Assembly (NCBI GenBank): GCA_937903155.1
Contig: CALCZU010000011.1
Span: 1 to 63,553, forward strand
Direction: 5' to 3'
Length of the DNA stretch: 63,553 nucleotides
Origin: an uncultured Bdellovibrionales bacterium
Lineage (GTDB): Bacteria; Bdellovibrionota; FAC87; UBA2466
Under the pieces are notes generated by a model. That model saw only the letters and a program-made list of their open reading frames with translations. It ran no database searches and had not been told where the DNA came from. Shown here one piece after another: positions 7,483-16,396 of this stretch. Position 1 is the first letter of the stretch; every line of letters starts with the position of its first letter. The translations under genes and the position numbers were made by a program.

Positions 7483-8313
7483 TTAGTCGACGAGTTTTAA
7501 GGCGAGTGCTGGAAGTTGGTTTGCTTGGGCTACGACTGCGGTGCCGACTCGTTGGAGGACGGTTGCTTTGACTAAGTTGGCGGTTTCGGCGGCGATGTCG
7601 GTGTCCATGATTCGGCCTTTCGCAGCTATCAGGTTTTCTTGATAGAGGCCTAGGTTTGAGATGATGGAATTCATTCGAGATTGAAGAGCTCCCACTGAAG
7701 CGCGGGGTTCGTTCATTCGGACAAGCGCTTCGTCGATGTTGCCTAAGGCGTCTCGAGCGCTGTCGATGTCGCCTAAGTTGACACCGCTAATTCCTAAGGC
7801 TGAGGCTCTTAAATCTAGGGCGGACGATGAGAAATGTAAGCGATTGTTTTCGTCGTTGTCGATTCCGATTTGAAAAATAAAATCTTTTCCGGAGCCGTTT
7901 AATAAGTTTGTATCGAAAAATTTTGTGGCGTTTGCGAGCCTATCGACTTCACTGCGAATCTGGGACGACTCGAGTTCGATCATGGAGCGTTCTTTATCGC
8001 TGACGTTGTCTGACGCCGCTTGGATAGAAAGTTCGCGCATTCGGACTAAGAGATTTCCGACTTCGTTCATTCCCCCTTCGGCCACTTGGACGAGTGATAG
8101 GGCGTCTTCGGAATTTCGTTTTGCTTGAGCCAAACTGCGGATTTTTGCTTCCAGTGAAAAGGCAATCGTTAAACCTGCGGCATCGTCTCCGATCGAATTA
8201 ATTCGTCTACCTGAAGTGATACGCTCGGATGCTTTTTGGAATGCACCGGTACTCTCTTCTAAATGTCGCCGTGCATTAACGGCGGGCATATTGGTTGCGA
8301 CTGAGATAGCCAT
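7483..8313 (-). CDS. flagellin
   Basis: 276 residues from ATG 8313, chosen because it follows GAGG and gives the normal flagellin N-terminus (MAISVATNMPAVNARRH); an open frame extends 14 codons further without support. The N-terminal D0/D1 region contains SERITSGRRINSIGDDAAGL and the C-terminal D0/D1 has ESLARGRIMDTD-like AAKGRIMDTDIAAETANL and LPALALKLVD. The variable centre is short, as in compact flagellins of predatory bacteria that carry several fli genes. It is exported through the flagellum and forms the filament. A perfect sigma-28 promoter lies upstream; FliS from the nearby operon should chaperone it. Confidence 0.97.
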   Translation of the reverse strand: MAISVATNMPAVNARRHLEESTGAFQKASERITSGRRINSIGDDAAGLTIAFSLEAKIRSLAQAKRNSEDALSLVQVAEGGMNEVGNLLVRMRELSIQAASDNVSDKERSMIELESSQIRSEVDRLANATKFFDTNLLNGSGKDFIFQIGIDNDENNRLHFSSSALDLRASALGISGVNLGDIDSARDALGNIDEALVRMNEPRASVGALQSRMNSIISNLGLYQENLIAAKGRIMDTDIAAETANLVKATVLQRVGTAVVAQANQLPALALKLVD

Positions 8314-8387
8314 AGGGACCTCTAACAAAATTTGCCCAAGTCGTGATATACTCACTTATGACTAGGTGCATTATACTTTCAAGTTAG

Positions 8388-8414
8388 TTATCGGCACCGC
8401 GTTATATAAGTTTA
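8388..8414 (-). promoter_or_regulatory. sigma-28 (FliA) promoter of flagellin
   Basis: On the minus strand, TAAA (8414-8411), exactly 15 nt, then GCCGATAA (8395-8388): a full match to the class 3 flagellar promoter consensus at both boxes. It would give a leader of about 70 nt before ATG 8313. It faces away from rsmH and lies in the region just upstream of that gene. Confidence 0.85.
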
Positions 8415-8443
8415 GAACTATTTTTGCATTGCGTTATTTATTT

Positions 8444-9358
8444 ATGAGTACCCGCCTCCATTTGCCTGTAATGACTACTGAAGTAATTGAATTTATTAAT
8501 ATAAATTCAGATGGAACTTACTTGGATTTAACCTTTGGAGAGGGGGGACACTCTGAAGAGTTTTTAAAACTAGGGCCGAAGTCCTTGGTTGGCGTGGATA
8601 GGGATAAGAGCACTTTAGAGCGCTATTTGGCGACCGGTGACCAGCGCTCGAACCCCAAATTAGGCCTCGTTCATTGCCGTTTTACTGAATATTTGAAAAG
8701 TCTCGAGGACAATACTGTCGATGGGATTCTCATTGATTTAGGCGTGAGTACACGCCAGTTACTCAGTACCGAAAGAGGGTTTTCCTTTCAACATTCGAGT
8801 CCGTTGGACATGCGAATGAATCCCGATGAAGAGAAGACTCTCTTAGAACGCCTTCAAGAAATGGAAGCCGAGGAAATTGCGCTCGAGTTGAGACGCAATA
8901 CCGACATGGAAGGCTCGCGATCGCTCGCTCGAAAAATCAAGTGGGGACTCGAGCAAGGCACGCTCAAAACGACGTCGGATCTTGCGGCATTAGTTCCAAA
9001 AACGCATTTAAAGACACACCCGGCCACCGTTTTATTCCTAGGGTTACGCATGCTTGTGAATGATGAGTTAGAGGAGGCGCGAGTCGGAGTGCTCGAGTCG
9101 CTCCGAGTCTTGAAACCTGGAGGACGACTCGTTGTTTTAACATTTCATTCGACGGAGGATCGTCAGGTGAAAACCTTGTTTAATCTCGAGGCCGGTAGAT
9201 GCGTTTGCAAAAACCAACGTTGCCTGTGTCCGCGGGTGCAAAAAGTAAAAAATCTGACTCCGAAACCGATTGTTCCGAGTGAAAGTGAAATTGACGCAAA
9301 TCCCAGAGCGCGGAGCACCAAGCTCCGATGCGTTGAAAAAACCGCCAAGAACGATTAG
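8444..9358 (+). CDS. rsmH: 16S rRNA (cytosine-1402 N4)-methyltransferase RsmH (MraW)
   Basis: 304 residues from ATG 8444, which gives the conserved start LHLPVMTTEVIEFI; upstream codons run through the flagellin promoter and are rejected. The SAM site is DLTFGEGGHSEEFL, followed by GVDRDKSTLERY, GILIDLGVSTRQL, the SSPLDMRMN substrate motif, and a C-terminal LKPGGRLVVLTFHSTEDRQVK. It methylates C1402 of 16S rRNA in the P site. It opens the division and cell-wall cluster, here without a visible mraZ before it. Confidence 0.96.
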   Translation: MSTRLHLPVMTTEVIEFININSDGTYLDLTFGEGGHSEEFLKLGPKSLVGVDRDKSTLERYLATGDQRSNPKLGLVHCRFTEYLKSLEDNTVDGILIDLGVSTRQLLSTERGFSFQHSSPLDMRMNPDEEKTLLERLQEMEAEEIALELRRNTDMEGSRSLARKIKWGLEQGTLKTTSDLAALVPKTHLKTHPATVLFLGLRMLVNDELEEARVGVLESLRVLKPGGRLVVLTFHSTEDRQVKTLFNLEAGRCVCKNQRCLCPRVQKVKNLTPKPIVPSESEIDANPRARSTKLRCVEKTAKND

Positions 9359-9412
9359 AATAGAAAAGTCGGTTACAGAGCTGAATCACTTCTTCATTAT
9401 TCTTAAAATCTT

Positions 9413-9697
9413 ATGATCGCTTTCTCCAAACCAAAATATGAGGTTTTTTTTCTGCTATGGGTGATCTTTGTCACCTCGGCGGTTGTGATTTGGATTCGTA
9501 CCACAACCGTGAAAGCGACTTACGAGTATGTTGAGACCCAAAAAGAAGTCAAAAACTTAGAACAAGAAATTCAAACCGAAAGAGTGAAGTGGCTGAAATT
9601 AACTTCGACGAAAAGACTCGAAGCTTTAGCGGCTTCGATGGGACTCGCTTCTCCTAACTTAAATCAGATTGCTAAGCTTCAGCCGCAAAAAAAGTAG
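9413..9697 (+). CDS. ftsL: cell division protein FtsL-like
   Basis: 94 residues with a short cytoplasmic tail, one membrane segment (YEVFFLLWVIFVTSAVVIWI) and a periplasmic coiled coil with a heptad pattern (QKEVKNLEQEIQTERVKWLKL). FtsL sequences diverge strongly, but size, topology and position between rsmH and ftsI are diagnostic. It joins FtsB and FtsQ and activates FtsWI at the septum. The start is ATG 9413, 54 bp after rsmH; no obvious Shine-Dalgarno. Confidence 0.85.
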   Translation: MIAFSKPKYEVFFLLWVIFVTSAVVIWIRTTTVKATYEYVETQKEVKNLEQEIQTERVKWLKLTSTKRLEALAASMGLASPNLNQIAKLQPQKK

Positions 9698-9732
9698 AGA
9701 CTTGATTTGAACTCCTCTCGAGAAGGAATTGC

Positions 9733-11676
9733 GTGAACGAAAACCATAAATCAAGACTCACATTTATTTATGTCGCTCTCTCCGCTTTTTTCGTCATCGT
9801 TTCTTTAAGACTCGCGCATCTTCAAATCCTTCCCAATAAATATTTAGAAGAACTCGCAAACCGCCAATACAACCGTATTAGCCGCAAACTTCCTTACCGC
9901 ACTCCGATTTATGATCGAAATGGGGAAGAGCTTGCTGTCAGTACTCAGTCCAGTTCTGTCTTCGCTCGCCCGAAGCTGATTAAAGCGAGACGAAAAACCG
10001 CGCAGGTTCTCGCAAAGGTTTTTGGCGGCACTAAAGAGAAATGGCTTCAGAAACTTGACCCCAAAAAAAGTTTTGTTTGGATTCACCGCCAAATGACCGA
10101 AGAGCTCGAACAAAAACTTCAAAAATATTCTTTGGAAGGAATTTTTTTCGAACCCGAACATAAACGAATTTATCCAAATGGAAGTCTCGCTTCGAACATC
10201 ATTGGTCTCACGGATCTCGATGGCAATGGCGTCGCAGGTCTTGAACTAAAACTCAATCAAGAACTTTTAGATGACGGATTGAAATTTAAAGTTCCAAAAG
10301 ACGGAAAAGGAAATCCTTCGTACATTGATAGACGGATTTCGCAGTGGGAAGAGGGGCGCACGGGCGTTTATCTGACGTTAGATAGACGCATTCAGAGCAT
10401 TGTCGAAGAAGAAATTGAAACCGTTTACACAGCGACGGGTGCGCAAAACGTTTACGCCGTAGTGATGAATCCTCATACGGGCGAAATCATGTCGCTCGCC
10501 CAAAAGCCCAACTTCGATGGAAACCACGCGAAAACGATTTCAGATGCGTCTGTAAATAATCGTGTTGTTTCTGCGCTCTACGAACCTGGCTCGACGATGA
10601 AGATTCCTTTGGCGGCAGATGCGATTGAGAGTGGAAAGTTTAAACGCGACTCGAAGATTTTTTGCGAAGATGGAAAATATAAAATCGGAAATAATACAAT
10701 TGGAGAAGCCGATGCCCATCACAGTTTTGGAACTTTAACGCTCGAAGAAGTCGTTCGTTTCTCAAGCAATATTGGTTCTGCAAAAATTGCGCAAGAACTC
10801 GGCGTTGAACGCATTCGCGGAATGCTTGAAAGATTTGGATTCACTCAGCGCACGGGGATTGGTCTCCCGGGCGAAACGTTCTCGAATTTGAAACCTCTCG
10901 ACGTCTGGAAGCCTTTTTACCTTGCGACGGTGGGTTTCGGTCAAGGCATCTCCGTGACTCCACTTCAAATGGTGGCATCCTTTGCGCCGATTGCAAACGG
11001 CGGCTATCTCGTTCGACCGAAAATTCTCTTAAGAGACTCTGATAAAAAGGAAACTCCCAAAAAAGTGCTTTCGTATGACACCGTCTCCGCGATGCGCGAG
11101 ATTATGGTCTCTGTCACTCAAGGTCCAAACGGAACGGGAGCCAATGCTCGGGTCGAAGGGATTAAAGTCGCCGGAAAAACCGGAACGGGACAAAAATACG
11201 ATCCGGTGTCAGGTTATGAAGGATCGAAATACTTCGCTTCGTTTATTGGTTTTTTGCCGGCAGACAACCCAGAGCTTCTGATTGGCGTGATGGTGGATGA
11301 GCCTAAAGGACAGGCGTATTATGGCGCGCAAGTCGCCGCACCACTCTTCCAAAAAATTGCAGAGCGAACGATTCGGCTTATCGGGAAGTCGCCTAAAAAA
11401 ATCATGGCTTCGACTCCCACTCGCGCAAAAACGGAGCAATGGACTTCGGTTTACCAAGCCGCGAATGCTGAGATTCAAGTCTCTGAAGATGGAAAATGGC
11501 TGATGCCAGATTTAACCGGTTTAAGCGTTCGCGAAGTTTTACGACAAGTTGGAACCTACTTTCCTAAGATGAATGTAATCGGGAAAGGCTACTTAAAAGG
11601 CCAGTCTCCACCTGCGGGATCTACAGTAGACTCCAGCACTCCTGTACGCTTCGAATTTTCCGCAGATCCTGGCTAA
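9733..11676 (+). CDS. ftsI: septal transpeptidase FtsI (PBP3) with C-terminal PASTA domain
   Basis: 647 residues from GTG 9733 behind AAGGA. One N-terminal membrane helix (LTFIYVALSAFFVIVSLRLA), a dimerisation domain with RTPIYDRNGEELA, then a transpeptidase domain with the three catalytic motifs: S287-TMK, S344-SN and K482-TGTG. From about residue 589 comes a PASTA domain (MPDLTGLSVREVL ... SPPAGSTVDSSTPVRFEFS). FtsI crosslinks septal peptidoglycan with FtsW and is activated by FtsQLB. A PASTA tail is usual in Gram-positive SpoVD/PBP2x-like enzymes and also found in some deltaproteobacteria-like groups; E. coli FtsI lacks it. Confidence 0.95.
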   Translation: MNENHKSRLTFIYVALSAFFVIVSLRLAHLQILPNKYLEELANRQYNRISRKLPYRTPIYDRNGEELAVSTQSSSVFARPKLIKARRKTAQVLAKVFGGTKEKWLQKLDPKKSFVWIHRQMTEELEQKLQKYSLEGIFFEPEHKRIYPNGSLASNIIGLTDLDGNGVAGLELKLNQELLDDGLKFKVPKDGKGNPSYIDRRISQWEEGRTGVYLTLDRRIQSIVEEEIETVYTATGAQNVYAVVMNPHTGEIMSLAQKPNFDGNHAKTISDASVNNRVVSALYEPGSTMKIPLAADAIESGKFKRDSKIFCEDGKYKIGNNTIGEADAHHSFGTLTLEEVVRFSSNIGSAKIAQELGVERIRGMLERFGFTQRTGIGLPGETFSNLKPLDVWKPFYLATVGFGQGISVTPLQMVASFAPIANGGYLVRPKILLRDSDKKETPKKVLSYDTVSAMREIMVSVTQGPNGTGANARVEGIKVAGKTGTGQKYDPVSGYEGSKYFASFIGFLPADNPELLIGVMVDEPKGQAYYGAQVAAPLFQKIAERTIRLIGKSPKKIMASTPTRAKTEQWTSVYQAANAEIQVSEDGKWLMPDLTGLSVREVLRQVGTYFPKMNVIGKGYLKGQSPPAGSTVDSSTPVRFEFSADPG

Positions 11677-11760
11677 AATGCGACCCGCAATTCTTAGACG
11701 CTCGAGTTCGTCTAACGCCCATCGTTGTGGCACCTTGCTTGCAATATCTGCAAGTTAACG

Positions 11761-12723
11761 ATGTTTTCTCACAATATAGAAGTTTGGATAGGCTTTAATC
11801 TCTTTGTCGCACTCATGTTGACGCTGGATCTCGGCGTCTTCCACAAAAAAGCACATACGATTGGTTTTAAAGAATCCATTTTGTGGACAGTTCTCTGGAT
11901 TACGCTGGCGCTAACATTCAACGCAGGCATCTATTTTTGGATGAGCAAGGAAGCAGCAGTCGAGTTTTTTACAGGATACGTGATCGAAAAATCCCTGAGT
12001 GTCGATAATATTTTTGTCATTTTAATGATCTTTAATTTCTTTAGAATCGAAAATAAATATCAACACAAAGTTTTATTTTGGGGAATCATTGGCGCACTCG
12101 TAATGCGCGCGGTTTTTATTTTCGCAGGCGTCGCTCTTCTCGAACGCTATCACTGGATCATGTACGTTTTTGGTGGGGTGCTCGTTTTGTCTGGGATCAA
12201 AATGGCCTTACCTCAAAAAGAAATGGTCGCTCTCGATGAAAACATCGTTCTGAAAACGATTAAAAAATTCGTTCCCTTTACTCACGAAAGTGAAGGGGCA
12301 AATTTCTTTGTGAAAAAAGACAAAAAGCGTTTTGCAACGCCGTTGTTTGCCACACTCCTAATGGTGGAGACTACCGATTTGATTTTCGCAATTGACTCCA
12401 TTCCGGCTGTCTTAGCGGTGAGCTCGGACCCATTTATCGTGTACACTTCAAATGTGTTTGCGATTCTCGGTTTGCGATCGCTTTACTTCGCGATTGCCGG
12501 TCTTTGCGTTCTCTTCCATCACCTGAAGTACGGCTTGTCTTTAATTTTACTTTTTGTAGGAGCGAAGATGCTCTTGGTAGATGTTTTTAAAATCCCAACT
12601 TTTGTGGCTCTCGCGGTCATTTTAGGGATTTTAGCCCTTTCGATTTTGGCATCGGTGCTCTGGCCTCCAAAAAAGGGGGAGGCCGAATTAGCTTGCCCGC
12701 TGAATTTGACTCCGGAAAGATAG
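11761..12723 (+). CDS. TerC/Alx family integral membrane protein
   Basis: 320 residues from ATG 11761 (MFSHNIEVWIGFNLFVALML); a GTG 36 bp upstream is less likely. It has about nine membrane helices and the family's acidic membrane motifs, including GYVIEKSLSVDNIFV and VETTDLIFAIDSIPAVLAV. Members with this long form resemble Alx, linked to manganese export; TerC relatives are linked to tellurite resistance. It follows ftsI by 84 bp and splits the cell-wall cluster. The substrate is inferred only from the family. Confidence 0.9.
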   Translation: MFSHNIEVWIGFNLFVALMLTLDLGVFHKKAHTIGFKESILWTVLWITLALTFNAGIYFWMSKEAAVEFFTGYVIEKSLSVDNIFVILMIFNFFRIENKYQHKVLFWGIIGALVMRAVFIFAGVALLERYHWIMYVFGGVLVLSGIKMALPQKEMVALDENIVLKTIKKFVPFTHESEGANFFVKKDKKRFATPLFATLLMVETTDLIFAIDSIPAVLAVSSDPFIVYTSNVFAILGLRSLYFAIAGLCVLFHHLKYGLSLILLFVGAKMLLVDVFKIPTFVALAVILGILALSILASVLWPPKKGEAELACPLNLTPER

Positions 12724-12732
12724 GAAGCACTT

Positions 12733-13113
12733 ATGGAAATTGAACTTATTCTTACCATTGCGTTTGCTTGCGTTTTCCCAATTCTTTTAGGGCTCGCCAT
12801 TTACCGAGTTTTTCTCTCAAAACGCCAACACAAACCGCTCGAAATAGATCAACGAGAACTCCAAGCCGCTGAACGCGAAATGGTGGCGGAAGGCAACAAA
12901 GACTGGGTCGTGCTAAAACGCTGTCATGGACCGGCCTACAACCACGCTGCGATGACCGAGTTAGTCAGCCAATTGACCACGCAAGGGGTTGAATCCACTT
13001 ACGATGTGATTAGCGCTTCTTCTGCTGAAGGGGGCGTTACAAATTATATTTTGAAAGTTCTTCGGGGGAGTGAAACTCAAGCAATCGAAATTCTGTCGGG
13101 CAGAAACGATTGA
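12733..13113 (+). CDS. membrane-anchored protein with DUF2007-like C-terminal domain
   Basis: 126 residues starting 9 bp after terC. One N-terminal membrane segment (IELILTIAFACVFPILLGLAI region), then a soluble domain beginning WVVLKRCHGPAYNHAAMTEL with GVESTYDVI, and a closing NYILKVLRGSETQAIEIL. The pattern of two strands around a helix that bins 'left/right' sites resembles the DUF2007 putative signal-transducing fold. The link is by eye and tentative. It may be cotranscribed with terC. Confidence 0.6.
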   Translation: MEIELILTIAFACVFPILLGLAIYRVFLSKRQHKPLEIDQRELQAAEREMVAEGNKDWVVLKRCHGPAYNHAAMTELVSQLTTQGVESTYDVISASSAEGGVTNYILKVLRGSETQAIEILSGRND

Positions 13114-13147
13114 AATGGATGAGGATCAATGTAAAATCGAGCGTTCT

Positions 13148-13363
13148 ATGGACTCCAAACACCTCGATAAACTCCACGAAACGAAAATGCCTTACGGAAA
13201 GTATGCCGGAACTCGGTTGATTGATCTTCCCGAACGCTACGTTGTTTGGTTCTCACAAAAGGGTTATCCCAAAGGAGAGCTCGGCGAGCTCCTAAAAGAA
13301 ATTTATGAAATCAAGGTGAATGGACTAGAATATCTATTCGATAATATCCGAAACAAAGATTAG
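13148..13363 (+). CDS. DUF3820 family protein
   Basis: 71 residues from ATG 13148. The family signature is clear: KMPYGKYAGTRLIDLPERYV, VWFSQKGYPKGELGELL and EIKVNGLEYL. DUF3820 includes a protein once described as a quorum-sensing-regulated virulence factor in Pseudomonas; its biochemistry is not established. Another in-frame ATG at 13115 would add 11 residues, but the shorter start fits the usual family length and follows GAG by 6 nt. It is 34 bp beyond the preceding stop. Confidence 0.88.
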   Translation: MDSKHLDKLHETKMPYGKYAGTRLIDLPERYVVWFSQKGYPKGELGELLKEIYEIKVNGLEYLFDNIRNKD

Positions 13364-13372
13364 GGAGGCGCG

Positions 13373-13417
13373 ATGGCAAAAATCCTATTCGTCTTTTTGG
13401 CGTGCGTTAGTCGATAA
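13373..13417 (+). other. 14-codon ORF with strong ribosome site (leader peptide or remnant)
   Basis: GGGAGGCGCG precedes ATG 13373, encoding MAKILFVFLACVSR then TAA. The hydrophobic run looks like the start of a signal peptide, so this may be the residue of a lost exported gene, or a leader peptide before murE, 101 bp downstream. No terminator or attenuator stem is evident. Confidence 0.3.
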
Positions 13418-13518
13418 AAGGCTGAATCGACCTAACACCAACGGAGTGGGTCGGTCCTCCGGTGGAAAGTAGATTAAAAAGTTTGCAGGAAGATTCTGTT
13501 TGGTTATAAGAAAAACGC

Positions 13519-14997
13519 TTGAAAAGAATTGAAGAAATTTTAGCTCCCGACCAGGTGATACGATCTCGAATCTCGTTGCAGGAAGCTGTTTCGCAGCTGT
13601 CTAACGATTCAAAACAGATTGCTCCAGGAACCCTATTCTTCGCGATTCGCGGGACTTCGTCCGATGGCCACACTTTCCTTAAAGACGTCGTTCAAAAAGG
13701 AGCCAAGGCCGTTATCATTGATAAACCGGAGCTTTTGAATTCTTTTTCCAATGCGGTTTTAGTGAAGAACACGCGAGCGGCGTACGCAGAAGCTTGTGCA
13801 CAGTGGTTTGATTCGCCTTCCCAACAAATGTGTCTTATCGGAATTACCGGAACGAACGGAAAAACGACTTCTTCTTTTCTAATTGAAGAGACGCTGAAAA
13901 AACTCGGAAAAAAAACCGGGCTCATCGGTACAGTCTGCAATAAGATTGGTGACGAAGAAATTGTTTCGGAACTGACAACCCCCGGCCCCTACGAACTTCA
14001 AGGACTTTTCAGAGAAATGATCCATCAAAAAGTTACGCATGCCGTAATGGAAGTCTCCTCTATCGCGCTGGATCAGTTCCGCCCTTTAGGAACTCAATTT
14101 CAGCTGGGACTTTTTACAAATCTCACAGGTGATCATTTAGATTACCACGGTTCGATGGAAAGCTATTTCAACGCAAAACTTCGATTTTTCCGGGATTACG
14201 GTTTAAAACTGGGCGTTTTTTGGAAGGATGATCCGTATACCGAAAGGTTTATAAAAGAGAGCTCAAACCTAAAAGGATACACCTATTCATTGCACAAGGG
14301 AGCCGCCGATTTTTCGGTCGAGAAAGCAGCTCTTTCTCGTTCGGAGACTTGGGCCGAGATCAAAACGCCGAAGGGAAAAGCTGCGTTTCAAAGCCCTCTC
14401 ATCGGAACGTTTAATCTTTTAAATTGCTTAGGAGTCTTTGCGTCGCTCAGTGTTCTTGGCTTTGATGAATCCGAAATTTCTTCCGCGTTAGCTTTTGCAA
14501 AAGGGGCTCCGGGAAGGCTTGAGCGCGTCATGCCCGTGGGTGACTATCCAAATATTTTTGTAGATTATGCACATTCAGATGACGCTCTTCTGAATGTCTT
14601 AAGGGCGCTAAACGAGCTCAAAGGCACTGAAGGCGGAAAAATCATCTCCGTCTTTGGATGCGGAGGCGATCGCGACAAAACGAAAAGACCTCGAATGGCC
14701 CAAGTAGCCAGCGCTCTCAGTGACGTGACCGTGATTACCTCAGATAATCCTCGCACCGAAAATCCGGAGAGTATTTTGAATGATATCGAAACCGGAATTG
14801 AGAAATCAGAGACTGAATTTCACCGCGAAGTGAACCGCAAAGCGGCAATCGAACTCGCGCTCTCGCTCGCAAAAAAAGAGGATTTGGTTTTGATTGCCGG
14901 TAAGGGACACGAAACCTACCAAATTATCGGAAAACAAAAATACCCCTTTGACGATCGGGAAGTGGTTCGGGGATACTATTCCCAAGATGTTCTCTGA
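13519..14997 (+). CDS. murE: UDP-MurNAc-tripeptide ligase MurE, meso-diaminopimelate type
   Basis: 492 residues from TTG 13519. The ATP site is GITGTNGKTTSSFLIE; UDP-MurNAc-dipeptide binding shows in TTPGPYELQ and ALDQFRPLGTQFQLGLFTNL; the catalytic domain has DYHGSMESYF. The C-terminal domain carries DNPRTENP, the signature of enzymes that add meso-diaminopimelate rather than lysine, as expected in a Gram-negative wall. It adds the third residue of the stem peptide in the cytoplasm. The gene overlaps murF by 11 bp. Confidence 0.96.
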   Translation: MKRIEEILAPDQVIRSRISLQEAVSQLSNDSKQIAPGTLFFAIRGTSSDGHTFLKDVVQKGAKAVIIDKPELLNSFSNAVLVKNTRAAYAEACAQWFDSPSQQMCLIGITGTNGKTTSSFLIEETLKKLGKKTGLIGTVCNKIGDEEIVSELTTPGPYELQGLFREMIHQKVTHAVMEVSSIALDQFRPLGTQFQLGLFTNLTGDHLDYHGSMESYFNAKLRFFRDYGLKLGVFWKDDPYTERFIKESSNLKGYTYSLHKGAADFSVEKAALSRSETWAEIKTPKGKAAFQSPLIGTFNLLNCLGVFASLSVLGFDESEISSALAFAKGAPGRLERVMPVGDYPNIFVDYAHSDDALLNVLRALNELKGTEGGKIISVFGCGGDRDKTKRPRMAQVASALSDVTVITSDNPRTENPESILNDIETGIEKSETEFHREVNRKAAIELALSLAKKEDLVLIAGKGHETYQIIGKQKYPFDDREVVRGYYSQDVL

Positions 14998-16387
14998 CAC
15001 AACTATTCATGATTTAGTGCGCTGGACCGGGGGAGAACTTTTTTTCTGCCCCAATGATCGGAAAACTGTCACTTCTCTTTCTACGGATTCGCGAAGCCTA
15101 AAAGCGGGAGAAGTTTTCGTAGCCCTTCGGGGAGAGAACTACGACGGTCATAAATTTCTGACTCAAGCTGCAGAGAAGGGTGCTCTGCTCCTTCTCTCTG
15201 AAGAAAAAATCCAAAACTCTCTTCCCCAACTCATCGTGCACAATTCTTTGATTGCACTATCGGACATTGCAAAAAATTTGAGATCGCATTTTACGGGCCC
15301 AGTGGTCTCGATCACGGGAAGTGCCGGAAAATCCTCCACGAAAGATATGCTGGCAACGCTTTTAGGAGAAAAAACTCTCAAAAGCCCCGCCAGTTTTAAT
15401 AATCTTTTAGGGGTTTCAAAAACGCTTTGTCTGATTCAAGATTCCACCGAGCAAATCGTACTCGAAATGGGGATGAGTGGCCTCGGCGAAATTAAAGAGA
15501 TGTGCGAAATTTTCGAACCGACGTTGGGTTGCATTACCAATATCGGCGAAGCGCATCTTGGAAAACTGGGTACACAAGAAGGTATTTACACCGCAAAAAA
15601 AGAACTTTTCGACTGGCTCGCGAAAAATCCGAAGTCCGAAGGAATTGCTCTGAATTTAGATGATGCGCTAGTTTGCAAAGCCTTTAAAACGATCACAGAT
15701 AAAAAAATTAAAACGGTCGCCTATTCGGCGTTGGGAAATCCGGAAGCCCAAGTGAAATTGTCGCACCAAGAACTCGATCCCAGTTCTGCTTTTTTAAAAC
15801 TGACCATTGAGATTGAAAAAGAAATTTTAAACGTCTCCGTTCCGATTTTTGGTTTACACCATTCGAATAATCTTTTAGCTGCAGTCTCTCTTGCTCTATT
15901 ACGAGGGGTTTCCGTTAAAGAAATTAAAAAGAGGCTCCCCGAGCTAAAACCCGCACTCCATCGAGGAGAAATCCACAAACTGAAAGACGGAAAAGTACTC
16001 ATCGACGAAAGCTATAATTCGAATCCCATCGCACTGGCTTCCTCGCTCGAGACACTCAAACAAGTCGACTGGGCTCATCGAATGGTGATCGTTATCGGCC
16101 AAATGAATGAATTAGGCGATTTCTCGAAAGAAAAACACACTGAGGCGGGAACTCTTTTAGTAAAACTTTTCGGAAAGAAAAACATTCATCTCATCACGGT
16201 CGGAAAAGAATGTGATGTTTTGATTGAGAGCATTTGCGATAAAGTTCCAGGGTGGACTCTGAATTCTTTTGCAGATGTAAAAGAACTCGCTGCTCAGTTT
16301 GCGGCGTTCATTCAAACTAACGATTTAATTTATCTCAAAGGTTCTAACGGAATTAGGCTTTTTGATCTGATCCCATTCGTTCAGTAA
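14987..16387 (+). CDS. murF: UDP-MurNAc-pentapeptide synthetase MurF
   Basis: 466 residues from ATG 14987, which overlaps the end of murE by 11 bp; a longer upstream frame lies wholly inside murE and is rejected. The N-terminal domain has DSRSLKAGEVFVALRGENYDG, the ATP loop is SITGSAGKSSTKDMLATLLG, then FNNLLGVSKTL and a late DESYNSNPIALASSL. It adds D-Ala-D-Ala to the UDP-MurNAc tripeptide. Tandem murE-murF in this order is the standard dcw arrangement. Confidence 0.96.
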   Translation: MFSDTTIHDLVRWTGGELFFCPNDRKTVTSLSTDSRSLKAGEVFVALRGENYDGHKFLTQAAEKGALLLLSEEKIQNSLPQLIVHNSLIALSDIAKNLRSHFTGPVVSITGSAGKSSTKDMLATLLGEKTLKSPASFNNLLGVSKTLCLIQDSTEQIVLEMGMSGLGEIKEMCEIFEPTLGCITNIGEAHLGKLGTQEGIYTAKKELFDWLAKNPKSEGIALNLDDALVCKAFKTITDKKIKTVAYSALGNPEAQVKLSHQELDPSSAFLKLTIEIEKEILNVSVPIFGLHHSNNLLAAVSLALLRGVSVKEIKKRLPELKPALHRGEIHKLKDGKVLIDESYNSNPIALASSLETLKQVDWAHRMVIVIGQMNELGDFSKEKHTEAGTLLVKLFGKKNIHLITVGKECDVLIESICDKVPGWTLNSFADVKELAAQFAAFIQTNDLIYLKGSNGIRLFDLIPFVQ

Positions 16388-16396
16388 GGCTTGGCT

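Noticed and set aside
8366..8443. Longer rsmH N-terminus from ATG 8366
   Set aside because: Would include the flagellin promoter and codons not shared with RsmH; the conserved start is at 8444.
11694..11715. TTAGACG...CGTCTAA hairpin after ftsI as a terminator
   Set aside because: The stem is only 7 bp and no U tract follows.
14894..14986. Longer murF N-terminus from within murE
   Set aside because: Residues are the shadow of murE; the normal MurF start is ATG 14987.
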